A DNA stretch of 64,000 nucleotides, from contig NZ_VOQR01000001.1 of the NCBI RefSeq assembly GCF_007995065.1, positions 1,429,001 to 1,493,000 of the forward strand. Direction: 5' to 3'. Position 1 is the first letter of the stretch. The number at the start of each line of letters is the position of its first letter. The notes below the pieces were generated by a model that searched no databases, was not told where the DNA came from, and saw only the letters and a list, made by a program, of their open reading frames with translations. The DNA comes from Sphingomonas ginsenosidivorax. GTDB lineage: Bacteria; Pseudomonadota; Alphaproteobacteria; Sphingomonadales; Sphingomonadaceae. This document shows positions 1 through 9,284 of the stretch, piece by piece. The position numbers and the translations under genes were made by a program.

Positions 1-642
1 TGCGGTCGCGGTGATGCGATAGGTGTTGCCGTCGCCATAGTTGCTGACGCCGGTCTGGCCGTTGAGCTCCAGTCCCTTGAAGTTGCGGCGCAGGCGGAAG
101 TTGACGACGCCCGCAGTCGCGTCGGAACCATAGGTGGTCGAGGCGCCGCCGGTGATGACCTCGATATTCTCGATCAGCGCTTCGGGAATGGTGTTGAGAT
201 CGACCGAGCCGTCGGGGTTGGACGGCTGCAGGCGGCGGCCGTCCATCAGGATCAGCGTGCGCTTCGACCCCAGCCCGCGAAGGCTGGCATTCGCCTGGCC
301 GCCGTTGAGCCCGGTGCTGGTGCTGCCGGTATTGCCCTGGCCGAACGCGCCGGCGAATTGCGGCATCTGCGTCAGCGCGGCTTCGACGGTGACGCGGCCG
401 GTATTCTCGAGCGTGTCGGTGGACAGCGAGACGATCGGGCTGTTGGCGACATAGTCGGACCGCGCGATTCGCGATCCGGTGACCGTGATCTCTTCGGGGG
501 GCGCGTTGCTGTCCTGTTCGGGCTCGACGCTCGCGGGCGGTGCGGTCGGCACCGTGCTCTGCGCGTGCGCCGCGCCCGCGATCAGCGCGATGGACGCGCA
601 GCTGCCAATGAGAAACGCGCGCGTGATACCCCGTGCAACCAT
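1..642 (-). CDS. TonB-dependent receptor, N-terminal part (runs off the window)
   Basis: Outer-membrane receptor that imports a ligand with energy from TonB/ExbBD; the substrate cannot be read from this part. About 214 residues are visible before the window edge. The ATG at 642 has AAGGGGG seven bases upstream. A signal peptide ends near AAHAQS. A short Ser/Pro/Glu-rich linker leads to a TonB-box-like EEITVTGSRI and then the plug domain, with the typical LRGLGSKRTLILMDGRR and NIEVITGGASTTYGSDA segments, and the first barrel strands (VVNFRLRRNFKG). There is no secretin-like STN domain, so this receptor is not of the FecA signalling type, unlike the one at 6593-9115. It is the last gene seen of a minus-strand series starting with the M14 peptidase, but a palindrome (818-886) lies between them and it may have its own promoter. 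Plug motifs are seen; the substrate is unknown. Confidence 0.93.
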   Translation of the reverse strand, partial: MVARGITRAFLIGSCASIALIAGAAHAQSTVPTAPPASVEPEQDSNAPPEEITVTGSRIARSDYVANSPIVSLSTDTLENTGRVTVEAALTQMPQFAGAFGQGNTGSTSTGLNGGQANASLRGLGSKRTLILMDGRRLQPSNPDGSVDLNTIPEALIENIEVITGGASTTYGSDATAGVVNFRLRRNFKGLELNGQTGVSNYGDGNTYRITATA

Positions 643-817
643 GTCGAAGCCCCCTTGGAAACGGCCGCATCGTTGGCGGCCTCACGGGGTAAGACGCGGT
701 AGTTTCGGGGGCCCTCACTCACGAGACGCAAAAAAGTTGCATGAAAAAGGGAGCGGCCGTTTCCGGTCGCTCCCCGATGCGATTGCGTATGCAACGATAG
801 AATGTGACCCCCTGCCC

Positions 818-886
818 CCGTTCGTGCTGAGCGCAGTCGAAGCACCTAGAGGAGAGGTGCCCTTCGACTTCGCTCAGGGCGAACGG
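818..886. repeat. Intergenic palindrome, family A (GAGCG-AGTCGAA type)
   Basis: Imperfect inverted repeat with arms at about 818-845 and 857-886. The core of each arm is CTGAGCG.AGTCGAA or its complement. It begins 38 bases past the stop of the M14 peptidase. A second member lies at 62994-63058. RNA from either strand would fold into a long hairpin, so it could act as a terminator or 3' mRNA stabiliser. There is no T-run, so it is not a classical intrinsic terminator. Confidence 0.75.
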
Positions 887-923
887 CAAGGGGGGAAGAA
901 CGGAACGGCCGCCGTCGTATCGC

Positions 924-3713
924 CTACCGCGTCGCCGCCACCGCCGGCCCGTAGATCAACCCGTTGAACAGCAGCTTGAACGTCGCATAGGGCTGCGCGC
1001 GCTGCGTGACCTCGGGGCCCATCGCGAACAGTTTCCCGCGGCCGAGATCGACGTCGGTGACCGCGACGGTGCCGTTCAGCCGCTGCTGACCGACCGCCCA
1101 GCCGCTGCGCAGCGGCGCGGGGCCCTCAAACCACGCGACCTTCTTCGCCGCGGTGCCCGAGAGCGTGAACGGCTGGCTTTCGTCGAAGAAGATGTCGACC
1201 GTCGGCGTCATCCCGTAGGCGAGCGGCTGGCGCGGATCGACCTTCGCCGACAGGATCGCGCCGGGGATGTAGAACGCCTTCTTGTCGAGCGCGGCGAGCG
1301 TGCCGTCGGGCTTCTTCGTCACCAGCGCAGGCTGGATTTGCGGATCGAGCAGCGTGGCCAGCCGGTTCGCGCTGCCGACCGTGACGACGGTACCGCCCGC
1401 CTTCGCGAACGCGGCGACCGACGGCAGCGTCTTCTCGGGCGTCACCTCGCCCAGCCAGCCGCGATACTCGGCGGGGATCGTCTTCGCATCGGGCATGCCG
1501 AACCGATAGCCGCCCGGATACGGCCCGCCCGCGGTCGACGGCACGGTGCCGTCGGCGAACAGCAGCACGTCGTATTTCGCGTTGAGGTTCCCCGCGTCGA
1601 GCTCCTGCGGATAGACGACGCTGAACGGGAACTCGTATTGCTCGAGCACCCAGCGCGTCCAGCCGGCGGCGATCACCCCGCCATAGCGGTCGACCAGACC
1701 CACGCGGACCGGTTTCAACGCGAGCTTCGCCCCCGTGGGCGCCTTGGCCACCGCATAGGCGTCGATCCCGAGCTGCCGGGTCGACGAGGCGAGGATACCG
1801 CTCGCGGCAGGCGACGCCGGGACCCAGATCGCGCCCGGCGCCAGCGTCTTGCCGCCGGCCTTCGTCTCGGGTTCGATCCAGGATACCGGCACGCCGGCCT
1901 TGAGCAGGCGGTTGGTCAGCAGGAAGGCGTTGTTCGCCTCGTGCCCGACGAGCCAGCCCGCCTTGCCCGCGCCGATCACGCGACCGGGCGCCACCGTCAT
2001 CAGGTCGGGCACGCGTTCGAACGCGCCCGAAAAGCCGTCGAGCACGCGGTCGAACGTCACGCCCATCTGGTAGGCGAGCGTATAGCCGGTGATGTCGTAC
2101 GGCGCCTTGGGCGGGCCGCCGGGATACTCCGCGTCGTGCGGATGATCCTGCGGCTCGAACATGTCGATGACGTGCGGACGATAGGCCTGCGCGGTCTTCA
2201 CGACATAGGAGCCCGCGGGATAGCGTTTGCCGCCCGCGGTGAAGGGCGCGGTCGCGCGGTCGACGTCGACGCCGTTCTTGATCAGCGCGTTGAGGAATGT
2301 GATCGTCGTCGGCATGTCGCGCTGCTCGGGCGAGAGGACATAGCCGCGCGGGTCGCGCTTCGCCGGGTCCTTGAGCACGCTCGCGTAGAGCGACGAGGCG
2401 ACCATCCCCTCCCTGGCGCGGCTGTTGTAGCCGACATAGCCCTCGTCGGCCTTGGCGTCCTTGCCCGCTTCCTTCAGCGCGTCGACCCGCTTGGGCGTGG
2501 TCGTCCAGCTGTCGGTGTTGCCCTTGGCGATCGCCTGATGGCCCATCCGCCAGATGTTCATCAGCAACCGTTCGCGGTTGCGCGACGCATAGTCCATCAC
2601 CGCGCGGTCGAGCGACCATTGATATTCGAGGCTGTCCTTCAGATGCCAGTCGCCGGGCGCGATCGGCAAAGGCTCGTCGCTGCGCGCGAGTTGCGTGTCG
2701 GCGATCAGCGGGATCTTCTCAGGGGTAGGTCCGCCGATGATCTCGGTCAGCAACCCGATCGAGTTGTGGAAATAGGCGACCGAGCGTTCCATGCCGTTGT
2801 GCCAGGTCGAATAGGGTGCGGCGCTGCGCATGCCGGAGCCACCCTTCTCCTCGGACACGAGCCGGCTGTGCATCGCCGAGCCGACCTCCTGCAATTCGGT
2901 CATCACGATCGGGTTGTAGTTGTAGTTGAAGGGGTCGCGGAACGGCGGCACGAACACGACCATGCCCGCGGGGCCGGTCTGGTGCTGGTTGAAGACGATC
3001 TGCGGGAACCACTCACGGAACAGCTGCCGGTTGACCGCCTCGGTCTCGGGCATCTGCACCATGAAGCTGTCGCGGTTGTTATCGTGGCCGATATACTTCT
3101 GGTACAGCCGCGGGATCGTGCGGAATTCGCGGTCGGTCTTGACCGGGTTGCGCATGTACCAGTCGGCGATCAGCTGCAGCCCGTCGGGATTGTCCTGCCC
3201 GAACAGCACGATCTCGTCGTTCAGCACGCGCATCGTCTCGGCATCGGTGCCGGTGAGCATGCGGTAGAGGACGTGGATCTGGCTCTGCGTCGTGACGGTC
3301 TCGCTGGCGTGCATGCCGGCGTCGATCCAGACGATCGCCTTGCCCTCGGTCGCGAGCGCCTGTGCCTCGGCCTCGGTCTTCACCTCCGCCTTGGCGAGTT
3401 TCCGGGCGATGTCCTTGTAATGATCGAGCTTCGCCAGGTTCGCGGGCGCGCTGACGATCGCGACCCACATCGTGCGCCCCTCGGCGGACTTGCCGATATC
3501 GACCAGCTTCATCCGGTCGGACTGCGTCGCGAGCTTCTTCAGATAGGCTTCGTAGGCGTCGTAATTCGCGAGGAAATAATCGCTGCCGGGCTCCTGCGCG
3601 AAGGCTTCGGACGGCGCGGTGATCGTGCCGACCTTGGGGCTGATCGGTTCGGCGGAAGCGGCATTTGCGAGCGCGAACAGGCCCACGCCCAGCAGCAACA
3701 TGGTCTTCGACAT
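924..3713 (-). CDS. Secreted M14-family zinc carboxypeptidase
   Basis: Predicted exported zinc metallopeptidase of 929 residues that would trim C-terminal residues from peptides in the periplasm or outside. The start at 3713 is chosen because a GGGGGA box lies just upstream and the protein then opens with a clean signal peptide (MSKTMLLLGVGLFALANA, cleavage near ASAEP). The catalytic M14 domain fills roughly the first 380 residues. It shows the zinc motif HASE (H135, E138), a substrate-binding stretch with DNNRDS, the third zinc ligand in FNQHQTG and a later Glu in LLTEIIGG. The C-terminal 500 residues are a long extension seen in large bacterial M14 proteins, probably with a glutamine-amidotransferase-like fold. 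It follows the TPR/oxygenase gene by 90 bases on the same strand as an M20 amidohydrolase and a TonB receptor, which suggests peptide scavenging. Family certain, substrate inferred. Confidence 0.93.
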   Translation of the reverse strand: MSKTMLLLGVGLFALANAASAEPISPKVGTITAPSEAFAQEPGSDYFLANYDAYEAYLKKLATQSDRMKLVDIGKSAEGRTMWVAIVSAPANLAKLDHYKDIARKLAKAEVKTEAEAQALATEGKAIVWIDAGMHASETVTTQSQIHVLYRMLTGTDAETMRVLNDEIVLFGQDNPDGLQLIADWYMRNPVKTDREFRTIPRLYQKYIGHDNNRDSFMVQMPETEAVNRQLFREWFPQIVFNQHQTGPAGMVVFVPPFRDPFNYNYNPIVMTELQEVGSAMHSRLVSEEKGGSGMRSAAPYSTWHNGMERSVAYFHNSIGLLTEIIGGPTPEKIPLIADTQLARSDEPLPIAPGDWHLKDSLEYQWSLDRAVMDYASRNRERLLMNIWRMGHQAIAKGNTDSWTTTPKRVDALKEAGKDAKADEGYVGYNSRAREGMVASSLYASVLKDPAKRDPRGYVLSPEQRDMPTTITFLNALIKNGVDVDRATAPFTAGGKRYPAGSYVVKTAQAYRPHVIDMFEPQDHPHDAEYPGGPPKAPYDITGYTLAYQMGVTFDRVLDGFSGAFERVPDLMTVAPGRVIGAGKAGWLVGHEANNAFLLTNRLLKAGVPVSWIEPETKAGGKTLAPGAIWVPASPAASGILASSTRQLGIDAYAVAKAPTGAKLALKPVRVGLVDRYGGVIAAGWTRWVLEQYEFPFSVVYPQELDAGNLNAKYDVLLFADGTVPSTAGGPYPGGYRFGMPDAKTIPAEYRGWLGEVTPEKTLPSVAAFAKAGGTVVTVGSANRLATLLDPQIQPALVTKKPDGTLAALDKKAFYIPGAILSAKVDPRQPLAYGMTPTVDIFFDESQPFTLSGTAAKKVAWFEGPAPLRSGWAVGQQRLNGTVAVTDVDLGRGKLFAMGPEVTQRAQPYATFKLLFNGLIYGPAVAATR

Positions 3714-3803
3714 ATGATATCCCCCGTGTCCCGCCGGTCGTTGCCGGCCCCTGATTATCAGACGCATGTCCGCGCCGATCCCTCAATGCGTTTCCACAAT
3801 AAA

Positions 3804-5159
3804 TCAGCCGGGCAACAGATCGAACGCCACGGTGAGACGCGGCGCATCGCCCGAAAAGGGTTCGGTGCCGTGCCAGAGATAGGAGGGGAACAGGATGAGT
3901 TGTCCCGGGACCGGGCGGACATGCCGGGTCGGCGGCAGCGCGGGCGTGGTCGGCACGCCGGGCCGTCCGAACGCCAGCCACCCCTGCGGACGCTGCGCGA
4001 CCGTCTCGGGAAGGTCGACATGGAAGGCGGACGACAGCCAGCCGCGCGGGTGGACATGGTCGGTGTGATAGCCGCCGGGTCGCAACAGCACCGACCAGGC
4101 ACCGGCGAACCGGTAGCCACCCGTGTTCCGCCGCCGCACCGGATCGCCGCCCGTCCCCAGTTGCGCCAGGTGCGCGCGGATCGGCGCATCGAGCGCGGCG
4201 AACAGCGCGCGCAGCACGGGGTGGTCGACCTGGCTCAAGTCCTCCTGCGTCTGGCTGCCATGGCGCAGCGACTGGTCGAGCGGATGCGTCCGCCAAGCGT
4301 GGCGCTCGCGCAGGCTGGCGGCGAGATCGGCGAGGAAAGCGTCGAGCGAGGACCAGCCCGGCGGCACCTCGATACCGCGCGTCGAAATGAGCGCGGGATC
4401 CTCGCACAGCCCAGTATACCGCGGATCGCCGAGCAGGCGCCACGCCGTGGCAAGCAGCGCGATCACGCCTTGGTCGTCAGGTGCCGCCTGCGCGATCCGT
4501 TCCGCCAGGCCGGCCCCCTCGGCGATGCGGCCGACGTGCAGCAAGGCCTCGACGACGGCCTTGGCGGTATCGGTCGACGCGGGCGCCAGTCGCAGCGCGG
4601 CGGTGGCCTGCACCAACTGCCCCGCGGCGTCGCCCAGCGCCGCTCGCGCATTCGCCGCGAGCAGGTGCAACGCCGCATCCGGTGCGCGCGCGATCGCGCG
4701 ATCTAGCACCGCGGCGGCGCGTGCCGGCTCGCCCGCGCTCAGCAGCACGACCGCCTCGACCGACGCGAGCGCGGGCACGCGCGCGCTATCGATCGCGGCG
4801 AGCGCGGCACCGACATCCGCGGTCCGCATCCACCGCAGCTGGGCCAGGTCGCGGTGCGCGGTCGCATAGTCCGGGCGCCGTCCGATCGCGCGCAGGAAGG
4901 CCGCCTCCGCCGCGTCGAGCGCGCCCGTCCCCTGCAGCGCGCGCGCGTGGACCAGCCAGGTCTCGGGCGCGGTCGATCCCTTCGCGATCGCCCGCGCCGA
5001 CGCCGCCGCCGCACCGGCGAAATCGCCGAGGTCGCCCAGCGTCGAGGCGAGATTATGCTCCGCGACCGTGCTGTCGGGCCGCTCGACCGCGGCGCGCGCG
5101 TACAGCGCCGCCGCGCCGCGCAGGTCGCCCGCGGCCTTGGCCTGCCGCGCCTGCTCCAT
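3804..5159 (-). CDS. TPR protein fused to a putative 2-oxoglutarate/Fe(II) oxygenase domain
   Basis: Protein of 451 residues with two parts. The first 270 or so residues are Ala-rich helical TPR-like repeats (AARAAVLYAR-type helices, IGRRPDYATAHRDLAQL), normally a protein-binding scaffold. The C-terminal 170 residues match the 2OG-FeII_Oxy_5 type: an iron-binding segment YHTDHVHPRGWLSSAFHVDLP-like (given here by its key residues H-x-D-H-x-H), then LFPSYLWHGTEPF with the distal His, and an Arg in PRLTVAFD that would bind 2-oxoglutarate. No export signal, so cytoplasmic. The start at 5159 is the first Met after the upstream amidohydrolase stop (15-base gap); a longer in-frame reading into that gene was refused. 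Members of this family are uncharacterised. Position between an amidohydrolase and a peptidase suggests a role in the same pathway, but the substrate is unknown. Confidence 0.85.
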   Translation of the reverse strand: MEQARQAKAAGDLRGAAALYARAAVERPDSTVAEHNLASTLGDLGDFAGAAAASARAIAKGSTAPETWLVHARALQGTGALDAAEAAFLRAIGRRPDYATAHRDLAQLRWMRTADVGAALAAIDSARVPALASVEAVVLLSAGEPARAAAVLDRAIARAPDAALHLLAANARAALGDAAGQLVQATAALRLAPASTDTAKAVVEALLHVGRIAEGAGLAERIAQAAPDDQGVIALLATAWRLLGDPRYTGLCEDPALISTRGIEVPPGWSSLDAFLADLAASLRERHAWRTHPLDQSLRHGSQTQEDLSQVDHPVLRALFAALDAPIRAHLAQLGTGGDPVRRRNTGGYRFAGAWSVLLRPGGYHTDHVHPRGWLSSAFHVDLPETVAQRPQGWLAFGRPGVPTTPALPPTRHVRPVPGQLILFPSYLWHGTEPFSGDAPRLTVAFDLLPG

Positions 5160-5173
5160 CGCGGCGGAGGGGA

Positions 5174-6496
5174 TCACTTGGCCTGCGTCACCATCAGCAC
5201 CGCGAGCGACAGGGTACGGATCCCGGTGCGGATCGCCTTGTCGTGATCGGGCGCGAAGAAGGGCGAATGGTTGCTCGGCACTGCCTCGCCCTTGGCCTTG
5301 TAGGCGGCGAGCGTCGCGGCGTCGTAGCCGCCGATCGTGAAATAGACCGAGGGGACGCCCGCATCGACGAACGCCGACCAGTCCTCGCTCGCCGACCAGC
5401 CGGGCGCGGTCGCGGGCAGATAGGTGACCCGGTCGCCACCCGCGGCCTTGAGCGCTGCCGCCGCGCGCTCGGCGAGCGCATGGTCGTTGATCACCGCAGC
5501 GGTGCCGTGCAGCCACTTCACCTCGGGGGCCGGTGCCATCGACATCGCCGCCGATGCATCCGCGGTGCGCTTGACGCCGTCGAGCAACAGCTGGCGGACG
5601 TCCTTGTCGAACGACCTGAGGCTGAGTTTCAGCACTGCGGTATCGGGGATGATGTTGCCGACGGTTCCCGCTTGGAATGCCCCGACGGTGACGACGCCAA
5701 ACGCATTCGCGTCCTTCTGCCGGCTGATCACACTCTGCACGTCGGTGACGAAATGCGCGCCCATCACGATCGGGTCGATCGTCGCGCTGGGCATCGAGCC
5801 GTGCCCGCCGCGCCCCTTGAAGGTGACCTGCAGGCTGTCCGAGTTGGAACTGGTGACGCCGTCCTTGACCAGCACGGTCCCGGCCTCACCCGATCCGACA
5901 TGCGCGGCGAAACCGTAATCGGGCTTGGCGAAGCGCGTGAACAGCCCGGCGTCGAGCATCGCCTTCGCGCCGACCAGCGTCTCCTCGGCGGGTTGCGCGA
6001 TGAACATCAGCGTGCCCTTCCACTGGCCCTTCATCGCCAGCAGCGCCTGCGCGGTACCAACCCAGGCGGCCATGTGGACGTCATGGCCACAGCTCTGCGC
6101 GACGAAGCTCGTCTTGCCCTCGAACTGCGCCTGCTCGCGGCTGGCATAGGGAAGCCCGGTCTTCTCCTCCATCGGCAGCCCGTCGAGTTCGGTGCGCACC
6201 ATCACCGTCGGCCCGGCGCCGTTCCTGTAGATCGCGACGACGCCGGTGCCGCCGACCTTCTCGGTCACGGTGAAACCCAGCGCCTTCATCCGGCCCGCCA
6301 GCAACGCCGCGGTGCGCGTCTCCTGCGTGCCGAGCTCGGGGTGCGTGTGGATGTCGCGGTAGAGCGCATCGAGCCCGGCGTAGTTCTTCTCGATCTGCGC
6401 ATCGATCGTCGCGCGGTCGCTCGCCGGATCGGCCGAGGCCGCGCCGATCCCCGCCATCATCGCACATCCCGTGAGCAGCAGCCGGATCATTGTCAT
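5174..6496 (-). CDS. Exported M20-family amidohydrolase
   Basis: Metal-dependent hydrolase of about 440 residues of the aminoacylase/hippurate-hydrolase/IAA-conjugate group, which releases amino acids from N-acyl or similar conjugates. The metal motif CGHDVHMA, the dimerisation-domain segment GRGGHGSMP, and C-terminal DWSAFVDAGVPS and NHSPFF are all present. The start is uncertain among ATGs at 6511, 6496 and 6490; 6496 has a weak GGGT nine bases upstream. All give a short N-terminal hydrophobic segment: either a normal signal peptide cut near ASADP, or a lipobox reading LTGC for a lipoprotein. Both place the enzyme outside the cytoplasm. It is about 97 bases downstream of a FecA-type receptor and 15 bases before the TPR/oxygenase gene, consistent with hydrolysing the compound imported or sensed there. 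Confidence 0.92.
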   Translation of the reverse strand: MTMIRLLLTGCAMMAGIGAASADPASDRATIDAQIEKNYAGLDALYRDIHTHPELGTQETRTAALLAGRMKALGFTVTEKVGGTGVVAIYRNGAGPTVMVRTELDGLPMEEKTGLPYASREQAQFEGKTSFVAQSCGHDVHMAAWVGTAQALLAMKGQWKGTLMFIAQPAEETLVGAKAMLDAGLFTRFAKPDYGFAAHVGSGEAGTVLVKDGVTSSNSDSLQVTFKGRGGHGSMPSATIDPIVMGAHFVTDVQSVISRQKDANAFGVVTVGAFQAGTVGNIIPDTAVLKLSLRSFDKDVRQLLLDGVKRTADASAAMSMAPAPEVKWLHGTAAVINDHALAERAAAALKAAGGDRVTYLPATAPGWSASEDWSAFVDAGVPSVYFTIGGYDAATLAAYKAKGEAVPSNHSPFFAPDHDKAIRTGIRTLSLAVLMVTQAK

Positions 6497-6592
6497 CGCT
6501 AGAATACCCATTGTTCGAGACCGGGACGCAGGGCCCCTGCCCTGCAAGACGCAGATGTGCGCGATCCCCTCAGCCGTGCAAAGCCGCACGCG

Positions 6593-9115
6593 TCAGAAAT
6601 CGCGATCGAGCGACAGCATCACGGTGCGCGGCGCGCTGCTGTACAGCTGGCGCGTACCGAACGCGCTCGACGTCAGCCGGTTCGCGCCGACTGCGTTCAG
6701 CAGGTTGCGCACCCCGATCCCCGCGCGCCACTGCGCCAGCCGGATATCGGCATTGGCGTCGATCACGAACCGCGCCGGGGTCACCGCGTAATAGGTGCTG
6801 CGATCGTTGAACGCGGTCCGCACGCGCGTCGCACCGACCGCGTCGACGCCGAACGTCGCGACCTTGCCGCCTGCCACCGGGACGCTGGTCTGCACGCCCA
6901 TGGCGTAGGCGAGCCGCGGCACGTTGGGCAGAGGATCGCCGCGCCGCCCCGCGCCGTCGGTGGTATCGACCGGCTGGTCCTCGCCCAGCCGCGCATCGGT
7001 ATAGTTCGCCGATCCCGTCAGCCGCACCGCGCCGATCGACAGAACGGCCTTGGCCTCGACGCCGTCGATCCGCACCGTGCCGATGTTGCGGTTGTAGCCG
7101 AACGCGCCGTTCGCGCTCCACGCGGCATAGATCGTGTCCGCCCAGTCGATATGATAGAGCGCGCCCTCCAGCGCGAGGCGGTCGCTCGCGAGCCTGGTCT
7201 TGGCGCCCAGTTCGTAGCTCCAGACATGGTCGGCGTCGTAGCTGCGCTCCTGGTCGCTCAGGTCCGGGGTGATGTTGACCCCGCCGGGCCGGAATCCTTC
7301 GGCGGCGATGGCATAGACCAGCGTCTCGCCCGGCAGGCGATAGGCGAGTTCGGCCTTCAAATTGGTGCCGTCGTCGGCGCGCGCATAGCGATCGGTGCCG
7401 ATCGCGCCGGTGCCGGTGATGATGTTGGGGATCGGCACCGATCCATAGGCGGTCCGCGTGTAATGAAAATAGCGCAGGCCGAGCGTCGCGGTCAGTCGCG
7501 ACGTCACGCCCCAGTTGGTCTCCGCGAACGCCGCCTGCTGGTCGAGCGCGCTGTGCAGCAGCCGCAACCCGGTAATGTCGAGCGGCACGATACGCAGCCC
7601 GGTCGCGGCGTCGGCGCGCACCGTATAGCTCTCCGCCGAATCGCGCCGCCGCTCGACGAACCCGCCGATCGTCCAGCCGAGCACGCCCGTCCGGTCGGAC
7701 GACACGCGGACCTCGGCCGTGCTGCTTTCGACGCGGAACGGCTGGTACAACAGGCCCGGCAACCGCGTCTGCAGATACGCCTGGAACGCGCTGCGCTGCG
7801 CCGGCGTGCACCCCGCGCCGCCCGTCAGGGCCACATGGCGCGCGCAGCTTGCCGTGCTCGTCGCCTGCCGCGCCAGCACCTGCGTGAAGTCGCCCTGCTT
7901 CACGATCGTCCAACGATAATGCGATCCGGTCGCCACCACCGCGAGCGCGCCGGTGGTCCAGTGCGCGGTGACGCTCGCCAGGTCGAGCCGCTCGCGATTG
8001 GGGGTGCGGACCGGCTGGTCGTTGCGATACCGCCCGAGATCGGGATACCAGAACCCGGCATCGTCGATCCGGGTGTCCTGATGCAGCGCCAGCGTATCGA
8101 TCCTGAGCGACGGCGACGGCGTCCAGGCGAGCCCGAGGCGCACACCCTGACGCAGGACGCCGCCGGTATCCTTCACGCCCAGCAGGGCGTTGTCGACATA
8201 GCCGCCGACGGTGCGCCGGTGCACGACGATCCGCGCGGCCAGCGTGTCCTGCACGATCGGCGCATTGACGACCGCGGCAAGGTTGCCCCCGATCCCGCCG
8301 CCCTGCACCGCCGATACGCCGGCATCGACGTGCCCGGACCAGCGCGTCGCGTCGGGCTGGTTGAACAGGACCCGCAGCGTGCCGCCCATCGAACTCGCGC
8401 CGTACAGCGTCCCCTGCGGCCCGCGCAGCAGCTCGATCCGGTCGACATCGACCAGGTCGACATCGGGGGTGCTGGCGGCGGGATCGAACGTCGTCCCGGA
8501 CGGGCCGCTGATCGGCGTTTCGCCGTAATAGAGGCCGACGGTCGACTCGCCGGTGCCGCTGACGCCGCGGATCGCGATCCGCTGTTGCAACGGCGCGGTC
8601 GCGATCGGCACCAGTCCGGGCAACAGCGCGGCGGCACTGCGCAGGTCGTATGCACCCCGCATCTGGACCTGCGCGCCGGTCACCGCGTCCATGCTGATCT
8701 CGGTATCGCCGAGCGTCGTCGGGCGTTTCAGTGCGGTCACGACGATTTCGGCGTCCGGCGGCACGACCTCGATCCTCGCCTGGGGAACGCGTGCAGGCGG
8801 TGCGGCAACGATGATGATGACACCGGCGCGGACGCGTTTCGCGACCAGCCCGGTGCCGGCGAGCAGCGTCCTGAGCGCGCGGTCCGGGTCGATCGGGCCG
8901 TGCAGCGCCGCCGTCCTGCGGCGTCCGGTCGTCGCCGGATCGAACAGGATCTGCTGCCCGGTCTGCGTCGCGAGCTGCCGCAGCGTGAGGTCGAGCCGCT
9001 CCGCGGGAATCGCGAGCACCACCCGATCGCGCGATGCGGCCGCCGCGTCGACGCTGCCGAACCCGCAGGCCGCAGCGATCGCGATCGTTCGTGTGCCAAG
9101 GCCGCGGGCATGCAT
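6593..9115 (-). CDS. FecA-type TonB-dependent receptor with STN signalling domain
   Basis: Outer-membrane receptor of 840 residues. After an export signal (cut near DAAAA) comes a secretin/TonB N-terminal (STN) domain at roughly residues 30-100 (AIPAERLDLTLRQLATQTGQQ), a TonB box (EIVVTALKR, near 125), the plug (IAIRGVSG, VDVDRIELLRGPQGTLYGASSMGG) and a 22-strand-type barrel ending in Phe (LSLDRDF), as expected for BAM substrates. The STN domain is what touches an FecR-like anti-sigma factor, and such a gene pair (9285-10789) lies divergently upstream, separated by 169 bases. This is therefore a cell-surface signalling receptor. The substrate may be an iron chelate or, given the amidohydrolase and peptidases downstream, an organic conjugate; the sequence does not decide. 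Confidence 0.95.
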   Translation of the reverse strand: MHARGLGTRTIAIAAACGFGSVDAAAASRDRVVLAIPAERLDLTLRQLATQTGQQILFDPATTGRRRTAALHGPIDPDRALRTLLAGTGLVAKRVRAGVIIIVAAPPARVPQARIEVVPPDAEIVVTALKRPTTLGDTEISMDAVTGAQVQMRGAYDLRSAAALLPGLVPIATAPLQQRIAIRGVSGTGESTVGLYYGETPISGPSGTTFDPAASTPDVDLVDVDRIELLRGPQGTLYGASSMGGTLRVLFNQPDATRWSGHVDAGVSAVQGGGIGGNLAAVVNAPIVQDTLAARIVVHRRTVGGYVDNALLGVKDTGGVLRQGVRLGLAWTPSPSLRIDTLALHQDTRIDDAGFWYPDLGRYRNDQPVRTPNRERLDLASVTAHWTTGALAVVATGSHYRWTIVKQGDFTQVLARQATSTASCARHVALTGGAGCTPAQRSAFQAYLQTRLPGLLYQPFRVESSTAEVRVSSDRTGVLGWTIGGFVERRRDSAESYTVRADAATGLRIVPLDITGLRLLHSALDQQAAFAETNWGVTSRLTATLGLRYFHYTRTAYGSVPIPNIITGTGAIGTDRYARADDGTNLKAELAYRLPGETLVYAIAAEGFRPGGVNITPDLSDQERSYDADHVWSYELGAKTRLASDRLALEGALYHIDWADTIYAAWSANGAFGYNRNIGTVRIDGVEAKAVLSIGAVRLTGSANYTDARLGEDQPVDTTDGAGRRGDPLPNVPRLAYAMGVQTSVPVAGGKVATFGVDAVGATRVRTAFNDRSTYYAVTPARFVIDANADIRLAQWRAGIGVRNLLNAVGANRLTSSAFGTRQLYSSAPRTVMLSLDRDF

Positions 9116-9284
9116 CAGGACGTGTCGTTCTACCCCCGGGTCAAGCGCTGACCTCTCCCACCCGTTCTGACGACGGTCTCGCTACACTGTCCGCTTGACG
9201 CCCGACTGGCAACATGATCGATTATGACAGATATATAAAAGGGGATGCCGCAGGCTTCGGGCGGATTTCAGACGGGGCGCGACC

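Noticed and set aside
1338..4706. Very long plus-strand open frame (over 1100 codons)
   Set aside because: It is antisense to the M14 and TPR/oxygenase genes, with Arg/His/Gly-rich composition typical of high-GC shadows and no domain.
9195..9226. Sigma-70 promoter TTGACG with GATTAT before the FecI gene
   Set aside because: The spacer is 19 bases and the -10 is poor. It is in the right place, but not strong enough to list.
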